From positions 524,408-588,407 of the forward strand of contig KL647303.1 of the NCBI GenBank assembly GCA_000727475.1: a stretch of 64,000 bases of DNA, given 5' to 3'. Of this stretch, positions 25,263 through 37,400 are shown piece by piece (the first letter of the stretch is position 1; every line of letters starts with the position of its first letter). The notes under the pieces are model-generated. The model was not told where the DNA came from. It did not search any database and saw only the letters and a list, made by a program, of their open reading frames with translations. The position numbers were made by a program, and so were the translations under genes. Source of the stretch: Sarcocystis neurona (taxonomy: Eukaryota; Apicomplexa; Conoidasida; Eucoccidiorida; Sarcocystidae).

Positions 25263-25667
25263 CGAAGTTTCGCCTTTGTATAGCTCTTTCCCTCTATGCC
25301 CTTCACTTCTTAAATGTTAGTGCCCCACCTAGGCTGAGACGGAAGGGTACACACGAGGCACTTCGAAGTTCCCTCTTTGCGTAGCTATCTACCTCTCTGC
25401 CTTCCACTGCTTAAATGTAAGTGCCCCGCTTTGGCTGAGACGGAAGGGTATGCACGAGGCAATTCGAAGTTTCCTCTTTGCATAGCTATCTACCTCTCTG
25501 TCTTCCAGTTTACTAATGTTGGTGCACCACTCAGGCTGAGGAGGAAGGCTATATACGAGGCAATTCGAAGTTTCCTCTTTGGATAGCTATCTACCTCTCT
25601 GTCTTCCACTTTACCAATGTTAGTTCCCCACTCGCGCTGAGGAGGATGGGTGTATACGAGGCAGTTT
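25263..25667 (+). repeat. 101-bp minisatellite, four copies
   Basis: Four tandem copies of a 101-bp unit begin at 25263, 25364, 25465 and 25566, each starting CGAAGTT and containing TAGCTCTTTCC or TAGCTATCTACCTC, a block with AATGT and GTGCCCC or similar, and GGCTGAGACGGAAGG or GCTGAGGAGGA. The unit length is constant at 101 bp while the copies differ at many sites, so the array is old. It is non-coding. Confidence 0.9.
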
Positions 25668-28600
25668 TTTCCCCGCCTTATTAGGCATTACAATCTACGA
25701 GAGAACTGCTGGGAACAGAATGTGTAGGCGTACGTCAAACTCTTTGCACGGGATGTGGTGTCGCCGACACACGGGAACTGGAACGTGTTGCTTTTCATTG
25801 TGCGTGCCAGAAGTTGGCACATGAGTGAACTGCTACGAGAAAGTGCTGCCCGGTAACTTCTGGTCAAGACAACTCATGTTTCAGTGAGGTGGATCCGCAA
25901 GGCTGCGAATATGCTGGAGAGCCTGAGTTGCGTGGTTGCACTTTTTCACAGTGAAAACTTTTCTTGCAAACGCAGGCAACCACCCGATGGCCTACCGTGA
26001 GGTTACCCGTGTTTAGTTATCCGTCGAAGACAAAGACACACCACGCGATAAGGCCGCCGTTCCACACAACCGAATCTGTTCGTGCGTTCTGTGGGAGTGT
26101 CCTGAGTGACGGCTGCATATGCGTGTGAAGCTACAGGAAGCAAGCCTGGTAAGATTCACGTGCGTCAGCCCGTAAAAGCAGGTAAAGATGCTTGTAGGTT
26201 TCTTTCATTTGAGGTGTCACTCGCGTTGGACCGTAGATCACTCCTGTCCGCAACTTCTTTCCGTGCGAGAACAGTTAAATTGATGCAAGACACGAGTAAG
26301 CGCCCCTTCCTTCTCTTTATACTTTCGAAGAGTTTCTTCAGCATTAAGGAGACTGCGAAGCATAACACAGCTAGTAGGTAAACATATCAAGATTAGCAGG
26401 CGTTGCCTACCTTACCACTTCATATACCTCTGACGTTCTTCCACAAAATTTACACTTGCGCCTTTACCGATTTCTAGTCGTCGTGATGTACACATCCAAT
26501 GCTCTGTAGTCCTAGTCAACCATGTAGATAGCTTTGGAGATGTGTTACTCATGGCATGCTCAATCGGTAGCAACATCCCCAAGCCTTAAATCGTAGTATA
26601 AGTCATCCACACTCAATTCCTGTCATAAACTACTGCTTTTCTTGGCGGTCACAGAATTCTCGAAGTACCAGTCGACGCTCTTTATCGTCTCAGAGAAGCA
26701 CCCATAACCTTGCTGTCCCCGAGGACTCGCGATTGCACGTGCATGACGACTGTAGTGGCAACCCCGTAGGATATGCCCCCCCTCTGTGCAGTTTACCGAA
26801 CTGATCAGAGACTGTATACATAGTACAGGAAGTAGTACACTTATGCTTGTCTTTTCAGGTGAGTGGCAAAATACTGAAGTGTATGGCCACTGTGGAGAGT
26901 TGACCGGGAAAATGAAGCACACGATGCAAGGAGAGCCTGACAAGACCTGAAAGTTCAAAATTTCCTTGTAACAGTATTCTCTTGCCACCATAATATCTTG
27001 GCAATGCTCCTTTTCGTTGACCACCACACAATCGCGCTCGACGTTCTCTTTCTGTCAAACTCATCCCATGAAGGGTGCTCAAGGAGAGCCTAGCAGATGC
27101 TCTTAGACACAGAAGCTCTAACCAAAGCCCTCAGGTGCCGTCGCACTTCTCCATCTGCTCATCTGTATACTGCAAACTTTGACGTGGGTACCCGAACCCA
27201 CGAGTTGGAGTCGCCGCCCGAAACTCAGGGACGCACGCAATCTGCTGCTCTACGCTTCTTTCTACTTAGCGCCTGCCCAGCAGAACCCATTGAAACGCTG
27301 CGACAATTCGTATATGTGTAATCATGTTCTCACACACACGTGTGTCTATATACATACGTGTATTCACACACGTGTGTGTACTTCTGTAAACGCCACAGTA
27401 AGCGCCTAAAGACGACTACCTCGTAATCGACGGATCCAATATGATGTCAGCGAACTTGATTGCTTTCACGACACATCATGTGCCTGGAAAAGTGCAGACC
27501 GCGGATGCTGTTGGAGCTCTGCACGCAGCATTCCACGTCTTTCACCCTCGGCGCTGCACACACTGATAAAAAATGCAGAAGTGAAGAAGAAACCAGAGGT
27601 AAGTGCCAGAAGACGGTGCTACCGCAATCGCAATGCAGAAGGAAAATCTGAATTCTGAGATCTCGTAGCCGATGCCGTCTCATTGGTACGCTCTCTATTC
27701 CGCGTCTACCCATGATGATGTAATAGACTGGAATATGATATTCAACAGCATGTACAAAGCGTCGGTTTTTATTCCTACCAGCTCAAACGTAAAAATCTGC
27801 GTGCGAGCGCATGACTCTGATCTACGCGATGCGTCGGCATCGACGCACGCGATGCGTCCGCATGCCATGCGAATGATACGCCGGTCTCCGCGACGAGTTT
27901 CCGTAACTCGTGGAGCTGATTCTTCGTGTATAGAAACGTGCGATACACACGTTTGCTCTTTTTTATGGGTCGCGGTGTAAGCGCGCATCTATAATGAATG
28001 TAGCCTAACACTGAAGGAGTTTATCGACTTCGCTTGAAGGGGGGAAGCCTGGGTCTTCTACTAAAAAGACTGTCCTCCAAGCTGAGAGCGTATTCAAGGC
28101 AGAGTGTGACCCTCTCTAAACAATGAGTTCCTTAAAAATAGGCACGTCGGGAGTAAATAGGTCAGCTGCTTTACTCAACAGTGTGTATACGAGAATATCC
28201 TCTAGTGTAGCAGCTGTCAGGTGAATCGCTGCACACACTGCCGCGCAGCGAAACTGTACCTTCAACGATAAAGAACACTTCAGCGAAGAGTTACCTCGAC
28301 AAAGTACATTCGATACTCAGCCACAAACGATTGTTCTACCGAGAGATGACATCAACGTGTAACAACAGCGGGCGTACCCCCTCTGCAGCAGGACCACCTC
28401 ACCGCAGAGCTACAGACTTCTAAGCTCGTGCGAAGAAATGCCAGAAAGAAAGAATTCAGCCTGTCGATGGCAAAGTGAAGCAATTTTCGTTTTCCATTCT
28501 ATTTCCGACGGCCAAACATGATTGCAGTTTCTCAAATATTTCACCTCATACGTTCGTCAATAGGCGTCTGCATACGTGTTCTTTCAACTCTCTTCAGCCG

Positions 28601-28801
28601 GACTGTGACGTCTCGTCTGATTCTTCACCCCTACCCAATTGCTCCGCTTCGTCGCGTTCAGCGCATCTGCACGCCGTACGTGCCCTTCGTACACGTGTCT
28701 GTGCAGCTTACCTGTTCTGTGGTTTCTTAATGTGTACGCAGTAGTAAGAAAAGCTGACTTTTCTGTAAGCCACCATTGTTAAAAAACGATAGAGTACAGA
28801 T

Positions 28802-30156
28802 TTAGGTGTACACACCCACACGTAGAATATATCGGTATATACACACACATATGTGTGTCTTTCGTATGCGTACCAGCAAGCTTTCCGACATCCTTGTATC
28901 TGGCATAACGCATGTGTACCCTGACTTTTGCAGAATGTTGTCCAGTTCCAAAGATATCAAACCCTTCACAAACAGACGGTCTAGCGCGCGGGAGCAGCGC
29001 CACGTGACTCAACAGCGGCCCACACAACTCGAAGCAGCAGCACAGGTTTATGATGGCAACAGAAGAAACAGGAGGCTGCGCCAACTGAAATGTGCGGGTG
29101 CGGCAGCAGAGACGTACTGACGCAACAGCAGCTGGTAGTAGAAGACGACAAGTGTGCAGCAGCGTAGTGCTAGCAGACGCTACAGCAGCACGGGCGGAAG
29201 GAGGCAAACCAGTGCTGCAGCAAAACGCAGACGCAGCAGCATTTCACGCTTTACCACTACAGAGAAGGACAACAGACTGCCGTGGGGACACACTGACCTG
29301 CTGGAAGTCTGAGAAATCGATGACTCCGTCTCCGTTGACGTCCAGCTCTTTGAATAGCCGTTTTATATCAGGGGCGGTTATGCACGTGAATTTATTATGT
29401 TGCATTATGAGTTCTACGCGAGACTCCGGGATGTGCTTCTTGGTGGGAGACGCCTCATCTACGACTGCCAAAGAACACCGCAGAACACACGCGCACCTGT
29501 GCCTTCGTTGACGTACACATATGAACTTCGAAATGCAGATATATCTATCTATATACGTATGTATGTATACATGTGAACTTCGTAATGCACATATATCTAT
29601 ATCTATATATATATATGTCTTATAGCCCTTGTACACATCTACAGCTGTGCACGTGAATTACAGGTGCACGTAGTCGACTGGCCCGTGTGTACCGTAGGCA
29701 AGATGTTCTTCACAACCGTCAGAGAATTACAGAAGCACTGCTGTAGAAAAAACACACACATGTATAAAAATGGTCTTGACTCAGCTGCTTCGGATTTCGA
29801 TCATTGCAAGCGACCCAGCACGGGTGTCACTGCATCCCGATGAACGCCAAGCCTACGGGGGCTGCCCTTTACAGCAGGAGCTGTTAAACGCCTCTCCACG
29901 TATATCCGTATATGAGCATGCACGCGTATATATGCATATGTTTGTTTTCCTTTACGTGAGGTTATGTCTGACTATTTAACATGCACGAGCTGTGTGCGGC
30001 AAAATACGGTACCTTCGGAAAACAGCGAAAGTCGCTCGTCCTTCACGTCGTACTTTTAAATATCCTCGGACGTTTGCATGTACAACCATGTGTGTATATC
30101 TATACATATACGTCCATATGTATATATGTATACATATATATATATATATCTATACC

Positions 30157-30191
<35 letters not shown>

Positions 30192-30541
30192 GACGGCNNN
30201 NNNNNNNNNNNNNNNNNNNNNNNNNNNNNNNNNNNNNNNNNNNNNNNNNNNNNNNNNNNNNNNNNNNNNNNNNNNNNNNNNNNNNNNNNNNNNNNNNNNN
30301 NNNNNNNNNNNNNNNNNNNNNNNNNNNNNNNNNNNNNNNNNNNNNNNNNNNNNNNNNNNNNNNNNNNNNNNNNNNNNNNNNNNNNNNNNNNNNNNNNNNN
30401 NNNNNNNNNNNNNNNNNNNNNNNNNNNNNNNNNNNNNNNNNNNNNNNNNNNNNNNNNNNNNNNNNNNNNNNNNNNNNNNNNNNNNNNNNNNNNNNNNNNN
30501 NNNNNNNNNNNNNNNNNNNNNNNNNNNNNNNNNNTCTATAC

Positions 30542-30578
<37 letters not shown>

Positions 30579-33500
30579 GGCAGGCACGTTTACGGGGTGA
30601 ATCCATCTGTTATGATATGCGTTATCACATAAATAGACTTGTCTTGCTTTTTGCCTCTTTCTACGTACAAACAGAGATCCTGACGCCGTTGTGTGAAGGT
30701 ATGCTACTCAAATGAATTGGTGGATACCTACCTGAGTACTTATCGAATTCCAGCTGTATGTCCACCGGATCGAAGCCCTCAAAAGACTCGAGAAACATTT
30801 CTTTATCTACGTTGTACAGCGCTTTGACGAACTCGCCAAAGTCAATGAGATTATTCTGATCTGCGTCGTAGTCTGCACAAGAAGCAGAATGAAAAACGTC
30901 GCAGCCGCACACCAGATATGCAAAAGAATTGCGGACAAAAATGTCGTCTCACAAACGGACCCCCACCGTTTCCCCCGTTGAAGTCCTGCCTCACCTCAAA
31001 ACTCATACATATATATATACACGTGTATACGAATGTACGTAGACAACACACGTATACAGAGACATGTACAGATGTGTGGACAGAGAGAAAGCGGGAGAGA
31101 GGGAGACGTGCACCCACTCACAGACACATATACACATATATATTTATACATCGACGAAGATGAAAGAATGCCACTGGGATGGGATCGCATATTTGTCTCC
31201 GACTGGCTGACATAGAAAAGCCGCACGCTCCGAATTCCCACACGAGGGGAGCCGTCTGTGACTGTTCACTTTCTGTCACGTTTGCTGACGACCTTCCGCT
31301 GGGCTCCGAAGTTCTTCAGCCATCTCTGCGTGAGTCGTCCTCTCCGCTTCTGAGACGTGTCCTTGTTTCACTCCACACTGCGTCAAAAAAAGAGGCTGCG
31401 TCGATTTGAGGCCCTCCTTGTATGTGTCTGTTCCTTCGATCTGATAAGTATCTGCCGTCCCCCGCCTCCTACACAGCTTTTCCTTACATCTTCCACGCGG
31501 TCTTCTCTCACTTTTCTTCTCCTACCCTCTCTCCAACTTCGCACAGCAACCCTTATCCAACGAAGTGACAGAAGGACCCTCCGCTGTCGTACAAACGCCC
31601 CTGCTGCTGCTGTTGCGCCAGCCCTATTATTGTCGTGCCTCACTATTTCCACTCTTCGTCTCTCCTCCTTCCTGCTGTTCGGGATAAATACTGAGTAGCA
31701 CCCTATATACTCTTCTTCAATTCGCCCGCCCCATCTCCCTCTCTCTCTTTCGCTGCGCCTGTTTCTCTCTGTCCGTCTCCATCTCCCTTTCTCAGGGATC
31801 TCTCTTCCAGCTGTCCTTTTACACTCAGCTTCTCTTCATCACCCCTTCTTGAGATCGTTTCCCCCTTCTCTTTGCGCAGCCCGTTTCTGTCTCTTCGTCC
31901 TCCCATCTACAAGTCACTTTCTTGCGGTCCCTCCGCCATCTGTCTCTGTCGCTCTTCTCGCTTCACTTTTCCAACCTCTTGCGTTGACTTCTGCGCTGTC
32001 ACTGTGTCCGGTTTTAAATCTCTACAAAGCCGTATTGAAACCTCACTGCGTCACTTCTGTTTCCCGCCTTCGAAACTTCTCTTTCATAGTTCCTTCTCGT
32101 CTTCAATTGCCTCTTTTTTCTTCTCCTTTCCTAGTTGTCTTCTCTGGAAGCCTACTGCGTTCACTGACGCTGACTGCCAAGTTTTCTTGTTCTCTCTCGT
32201 TTTCCCGCGATGGAATGCGTAGCGTTGCGGCTTTACTTTTCCATTTTCTTGTTCTTCTCCTTCTACGCGTGCCTTTTTACAGAGGTAGCAGGGACAAACG
32301 TCCTGCCTTGTATACGCGTCTGTGTGGCTTGCTTTCTCTGCGTGCGTATCGATAGACCTACACGCCCACATGCGGTCTCCACTGGCCTCGTAGAGGCACA
32401 GACACGTACACATGTGTGTTTTGACTCGAACACATATTCTAGGCACGCACACATATATGCTTGTACCACTTGCGTTCTCTTGCCTTCTTTTTAGGGTTCA
32501 TACCTCTGAGCTTCTGCGCCTTCGCAAGAGTGAAGTCCGGCGTCTTCTGCAGATCTGCTTGGGAAAGGTATCCGTCCGAATCGCGATCCATTGCGTCGAA
32601 GACGCGACGCCAGGCCTGCAGCGCTGCCCAGGCAGTTACACACGATTACCCCACGACACCTACAATTCAAGAAGAGCTGTACAGACACTCACACGTATTT
32701 GTACACGAAGTGGACACTGGAGTGTACAGATGCCCACATGTACGTGGATACGAAATAGACACTGGAGTTTACAGGCAGTCACACGTATTTATATACGAAA
32801 TAGACACTTGAGTGTACAGACACTCCTACGTACTTAAAGACGAATTAGGCTCTTGAGTGTACATACACTCCCATGCGCTGAAATACGCATTAGACGCTCG
32901 AGTGTACAAACACTCACACGTATATATATACGAAGTAGGCACTGGAGTGTACAGACACTGAAACGTACTTCCATACAAAATAAACACTTGAGTGTACATG
33001 CACTGAAATACGCATTAGACTCTTGAGTGTACAGACACTCACACGTATATATATACGAAGTAGGCACTGGAGTGTACAGACACTCACATGTACTTAGATA
33101 CGAATTAGACTCTTGAGCGTAGAGACACTCAGATTCATGTATGCACGAAACAGATACGCTTGAGTGCTATATAGAAGCTTCCAGGGGGACGGAGCCTCTA
33201 TGTAACAGCGGTATTTGTCAGTATATAAACAAATCAATGCCACACCTTTGAGAAACACACTCGGGTAACTACACACATGTGGATGTATATATTTTTAATT
33301 TGTAGGTATACATCTGTGCAACTCCTTCTTCGCCTTCTCGTGCCACTGCTTTGATTTTCTGCCTTCGCTGCCGATGCTGTCCTGTTGCCGCCCTTCCACC
33401 TGCTGCTGCTGGCCCGTTCCCGCTGTCTCGGGCGCATCTGCGGCTGCTGCTGCTCTTCTTGGTCGCGCCGCTTCCGATGTCCCGCTGTGCGAAGCTGCTG

Positions 33501-34413
33501 CTCCTGCTGCAGCATCGCCGCGTGTCTTACATTCGTTGTCGTATTCGCTCAAATGAGGGAACGTCGTCTTCCATTCGTTGACAGTCTCACTGCTATACTG
33601 CTTGCCCCGCAGTTTCTCTCCCCAGTAGGCGCTGCCGCTGTAGAGGCGTCTGCTGCTGCAGCGTCCACTGACAAACCCGGCATCAGCTACACAGGCACCA
33701 GCCGACAGAGATTCATTCATACAGAACGCCGAAAGCGCGTTTTTGCTGTCGCTGCTGCTTTCGCCACCGCTGCAGCGGCCGCTGCACGCCGCGCTGCTGC
33801 GGGTGCGGCCGGTGCCCGAGCTGCATTGCTTGCGACTGCTGCTGCTGTCAGTGACGCTCGACAGAGGATTCCACGAGTTTCTGGCCGTGCTGCTGCCGTG
33901 CGAGAAGCAGAGGCGCGGAGGACAAGAAGGAGGGTAAGAACCAGGAGCGTGTGTGCAGCTCGCGCTGCTGCTAGTTGTTCCATTGCAATGTTCAGAGACA
34001 CGTAAATCGGTTCTTAATGTACTAGATTCGCAGTGGCGAAGACTCGCATTGCCTCTGCGGCTGCTTCCCCAGCTCTGACTGCTCCTGCTGGTGGCAAGAG
34101 AAGGGTGGCTGGTACCGCCCCTGCTGCTTTCACCCGGTATGTTCACACACCTGCACGTGCTGCTGCCGAGCGCTGCACGCGGGTGTTCGCTAGTGCCGCT
34201 GCTGCTGTTGCTGCTGTTGGTGTTTCTTTCGAATGGAGGGATGCCGTTGCTAGTGCTGCTAGAGAGGCCCCGGGGAGAAGAGGACAAAGCGGCAGCACGG
34301 GAGAGTAAATTTACGAACACGCAGCAAGACTCTTGCACGCGCAGAACACGTTTTCTGCATGCGGCTCTTCCTGCGGCCAACACCCGACCGCCCACATGCA
34401 GCACGGGCGCCAT
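28802..34413 (-). CDS. EF-hand calcium-binding protein with mitochondrial-type N-terminus
   Basis: Phase-consistent exons are 34413-33312, 32623-32504, 30872-30732, 29464-29298 and a tentative last exon from 28963 (stop at 28802-28804 if unspliced). The first four sum to 1530 nt (510 codons). Residues 1-60 begin MAPVLHVGGRVLAAGR and are Arg/Ser/Ala-rich with few acidic residues, like a mitochondrial transit peptide. The middle is Ser-rich low complexity, then WGEKLRGKQYSSETVNEW. The C-terminal third has canonical EF-hand loops at about residues 380-391 (DRDSDGYLSQAD), 410-421 (DADQNNLIDFGE) and 496-507 (DVNGDGVIDFSD). The exon 1 donor (GTATAC) and exon 4 donor (GTCAGT) are the weaker joins. 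If exon 1 belongs to another gene, the EF-hand exons stand alone. No kinase or carrier domain is seen, so this is not a CDPK or carrier as modelled. Mitochondrial location is inference. Confidence 0.65.
30120..30197. repeat. (TA)n/(GA)n microsatellite, left gap flank
   Basis: TATA-type repeat passing into (TA)n and then (GA)n directly before the run of N. It is nearly identical to the sequence immediately after the gap (30535-30578). Confidence 0.9.
30198..30534. other. Assembly gap (337 N)
   Basis: An undetermined run of N inside the intron between the second and third EF-hand exons. ORFs that cross it are artefacts. Confidence 1.
31390..32270. repeat. Pyrimidine-rich tract in EF-hand gene intron
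   Basis: The plus strand is strongly enriched in CTCTTC, CCTTC and TTTCTC over about 0.9 kb, so the sense (minus) strand of this intron is purine-rich. Open frames here on both strands (up to 168 codons) are products of the base bias. Confidence 0.7.
32690..33165 (+). repeat. About 45-bp minisatellite with internal palindromes
   Basis: About ten degenerate copies of a unit of roughly 45 bp. The core GAGTGTACAGACACTC is itself an inverted repeat (GAGTGT and ACACTC pair around a 4-base loop). It is followed in several copies by CACGTATATATATACG, which contains a second palindrome, and then by a spacer such as AAGTAGGCACTG. The array lies in intron 1 of the EF-hand gene model. Confidence 0.85.
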
Positions 34414-37400
34414 CGCAGCACCAACTGAAAGTGACGAAAAAAAGCAACTGCGGTAGAAGCAGCAGGTGCAGCAGAACCAGCTGCAGTTGTTGAAGGCGCG
34501 GGACAACGGGCCTGAGTGCTACTAGAGAGTGAAATTACGTGGAGGGCTACCTGCTTCTGCGGTGTGCCAGCAGGTGGGTCCCTTGCGTATGCTGCAGCGC
34601 CGCACGAAGAGACAGGGCGGCCGCGACACATACACCTGGAGTAATTATAGTAGTAGAGCTGCGACGGTTAGAAAAACGCCCCATAGAGGTCAAAAAGTGA
34701 GCTGATGGTAACGAAAACAATGTAGCTGTCGTAGAGGACTTTTATGTTGGTGGTGAGCAGCAATAGTAGAACGGTGTGCACGAGTATAGATGAGGACGAT
34801 GAAGACGGAGGAAAACGAAAAATTTATTTGAGCGACGGGATGCGGTAAACAGTTTCAAAGAATGTGCGGGAGTCAAAGACGACCACTCGTGTGCATCCTG
34901 GATAAAAACAAGCTGCGAAGCCCCAGACAGAGGAGATGACGAGGAAAGTGACGGGGCCAGTACGTGCCAGCAGGCTAACATTGGCAGGAACACGTGGTAC
35001 TTAGCGGTTGTCGGAGGGAAGCGTCTTTGTCATCCAAATGCTGATTTCAGTAATATGAAGAGCAACTGCTTCGGCAGTACGCGAATTAGCAATTACTTTT
35101 GTCACAGGTAACGGTAAGAGCAACGTTTGTAGTATGATTTCTCGTGGTCCTTGGAAGTGTGCACGTACACACAGAGAACAAAGCAGGGAAACCAGCGGGA
35201 AGAGGACGCAAAAAAAAGAGCAGCTGCACAGAGTGAGAACTGCAGCAGAAAAGGCAAAGTTTCGTCGAAGGTACCCGCGGCATTACGGATTGGGTATTAG
35301 ACCACAACGATTATGACTACAGGCAAGCACGACTTACTACTATTATTGCTACTACGAGTAGTGGTACTACGACTACGAGTAGTACTACTACTAATAATAA
35401 TACTACTACTGAATACGACTGTCGTACTAGACACATATAAATAGACGTATAAAGCAGCACGAACTAAACAAATTTCGATAGTCAGCAGCGTCTTTTCTCT
35501 CTGTACGCCACACATGGGTGTGCCTTGAGTGTTCGCGTTTGTGTACAGCCGTCGACAGGTGTAAAGCTACAACTATGGAAACCGGAGTGCCCAAAGCTCT
35601 TCCGCACACATTTGAAAATGAGACGTGTCAAAGCGGGAGAAAAACTATCCGAAAGACGTCTTCTCTGGTGTGAAATGGGAGATGCACCGGGCGCGCCGCT
35701 TGTGCAGCCACTCTTCCCGCTGTAGCACGCGCCGGTGCCTGCAGCAATGCTTACACAAATTTCAATAAATTCGCGGCCACGTCTTCAGAATGCAGATTTT
35801 TTGCCGTGACCGCCCCTTGTCGGGCAGGTTTTTGCACGACGGCGTTGCGGAAAACGACAGCAGCGTGTTCAAATTCACGTATCCTTTTCTAATGCTGTAA
35901 CACAAATGCAGCGTTGGGAGACATGCACAGAGCGTCTCTTCTGTTCCCAGTAAGGTTTAGAAGAAAAAGTGAAACCCCGCCAAACTTCCTTTCGCCAGCC
36001 ATGGACTGCTGGCAGACTCGCGCTGTGTAGCTTGTAAATACACGCATCATACCGATATATCTATATATTTGTAGATAGCGTTACTAGTTGCGCTTACCAC
36101 ATACGAATAACCATGCATGCAGGCAGATACCCGTTTCCAACAAATCTCAAGCGGGTGGTTACGTGCTGCAGCAGCCGCTGCCACTGATGTTGCTGGTAGA
36201 TTGCTGGCGACGAGAAGTTGCAGACCACCGAATGACCCAAGTAGACAAAGATGTGTCAGGGCTTGAATGTACGTGGTGTGTTTATAAATATATACGTATG
36301 TACGGCTTTTTTAGGAAAAAAAGACGACGAGCTCAGGATAAGGGGTGTGCTGCGTATAGACACATGTTCAGGGATTTCGGTGCAGGGAGAAGGACAGATC
36401 GAGGGGAAGGAGAGAGGAGCAGACACGGGGAGAGAGCGCGGGCAACGACGGATGAGGCATATAGAAGCAGGTAGACTTCGGCTGCTATGGGAGGTCTACG
36501 CAATTACACGTCTGCGTGTTCCCACTGCCTTTCTAAGAGAATAGAAAGTTCAATTCTTCCTGATGTATAGTCTACCTCAGTGTCATACTTCAACACGCAC
36601 ATGCATAACTCTTCGTGGAGAAGCGCGCTGCGCTGTAGAGATAACGTTTCGTGTACGCATTTGAACACGATGATGCGTGAAATGTGCAATGCCTACGCGC
36701 GTACCACAATGTAGAACACACAAACACTGCGAGGACTACGGCCAAAGGGACGTGCAGTTTAGTACACGGACATCTAAGCCGACCTGCCGTCATCCTCGAG
36801 TGTGCTTTGGTTTCGTCAGTGAAAGTCTGAACTCCTCCTTGAAGTCATCGCGCTCGATTCAGCCAGTAGTCACTGTTCATATCAGAGGGCGCGCTACGTG
36901 TGCTGACCAGAAAACGCAAGAAAAAGAGAGAGTTGATCACACAGATTAGGCAACTAAAAGTCGAAGCTGCAGTTTGATAACATGACGGTCTACCTGAGCG
37001 CCACCGGCTCCTGCGCGGAACTTCGACTAGGAACGGCTCCTTTCTTTCAACAGGGTTGCAAAGGTGAGCAGCGAGATTCCAAACGCGATGTCTTTGCGCA
37101 TTCTTTATACGTACATATATATATAGATAAGTATATATATCTATATAACTCACAAATGCGCGTTCTACTCTGCAGCGTAGCAGCAGAACATTTGGCACTG
37201 CTGGCAGCAAGCAGTTGCCTCACGTTCAGCTCCGCTTGTTGGGAAATTGACGCAATAGCCACGTTTCCGGTATCGTGACATACGCTCTGGCATCGTAGAG
37301 AATCCATGCCTTTTCTGAAACTAAATAAACCAGGAAAACTATCGTGCGAGACCACTGTAAAGTCACCGATATCTCCGCGTGCAGCACGTGGGGAAGACAC

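Larger units (their letters stand above)
23941..28801. other. Convergent intergenic region, repeat-poor
   Basis: Lies between the 3' ends of the RSPH14-like gene (plus) and the EF-hand gene (minus). It contains a 39-bp duplication at 24.9 kb and a 101-bp tandem repeat at 25.3 kb. Several short frames look protein-like, for example plus strand 26200-26950 and minus strand ending at 24664 and 26623, but none has a recognised family or a complete model. I see no supported gene. Confidence 0.35.

Noticed and set aside
26200..26950. Two-exon plus-strand gene at 26.2-26.95 kb
   Set aside because: The phases match, but the product is short and unrecognised. Protein-like frames of this length arise often here by chance, as shown by frames inside confirmed introns.
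29992..30600. ORFs of 143-202 codons across the N run
   Set aside because: They are open only because N codons are not stops, and they are composed of microsatellite and gap.
36982..37060. A minus-strand exon ending in a GTAGAC donor near 37.0 kb as the exon preceding the EF-hand exons
   Set aside because: It could be joined in phase to the exon at 32623, but would skip the well-formed long exon at 33312-34413, which joins in the same phase and is much closer.
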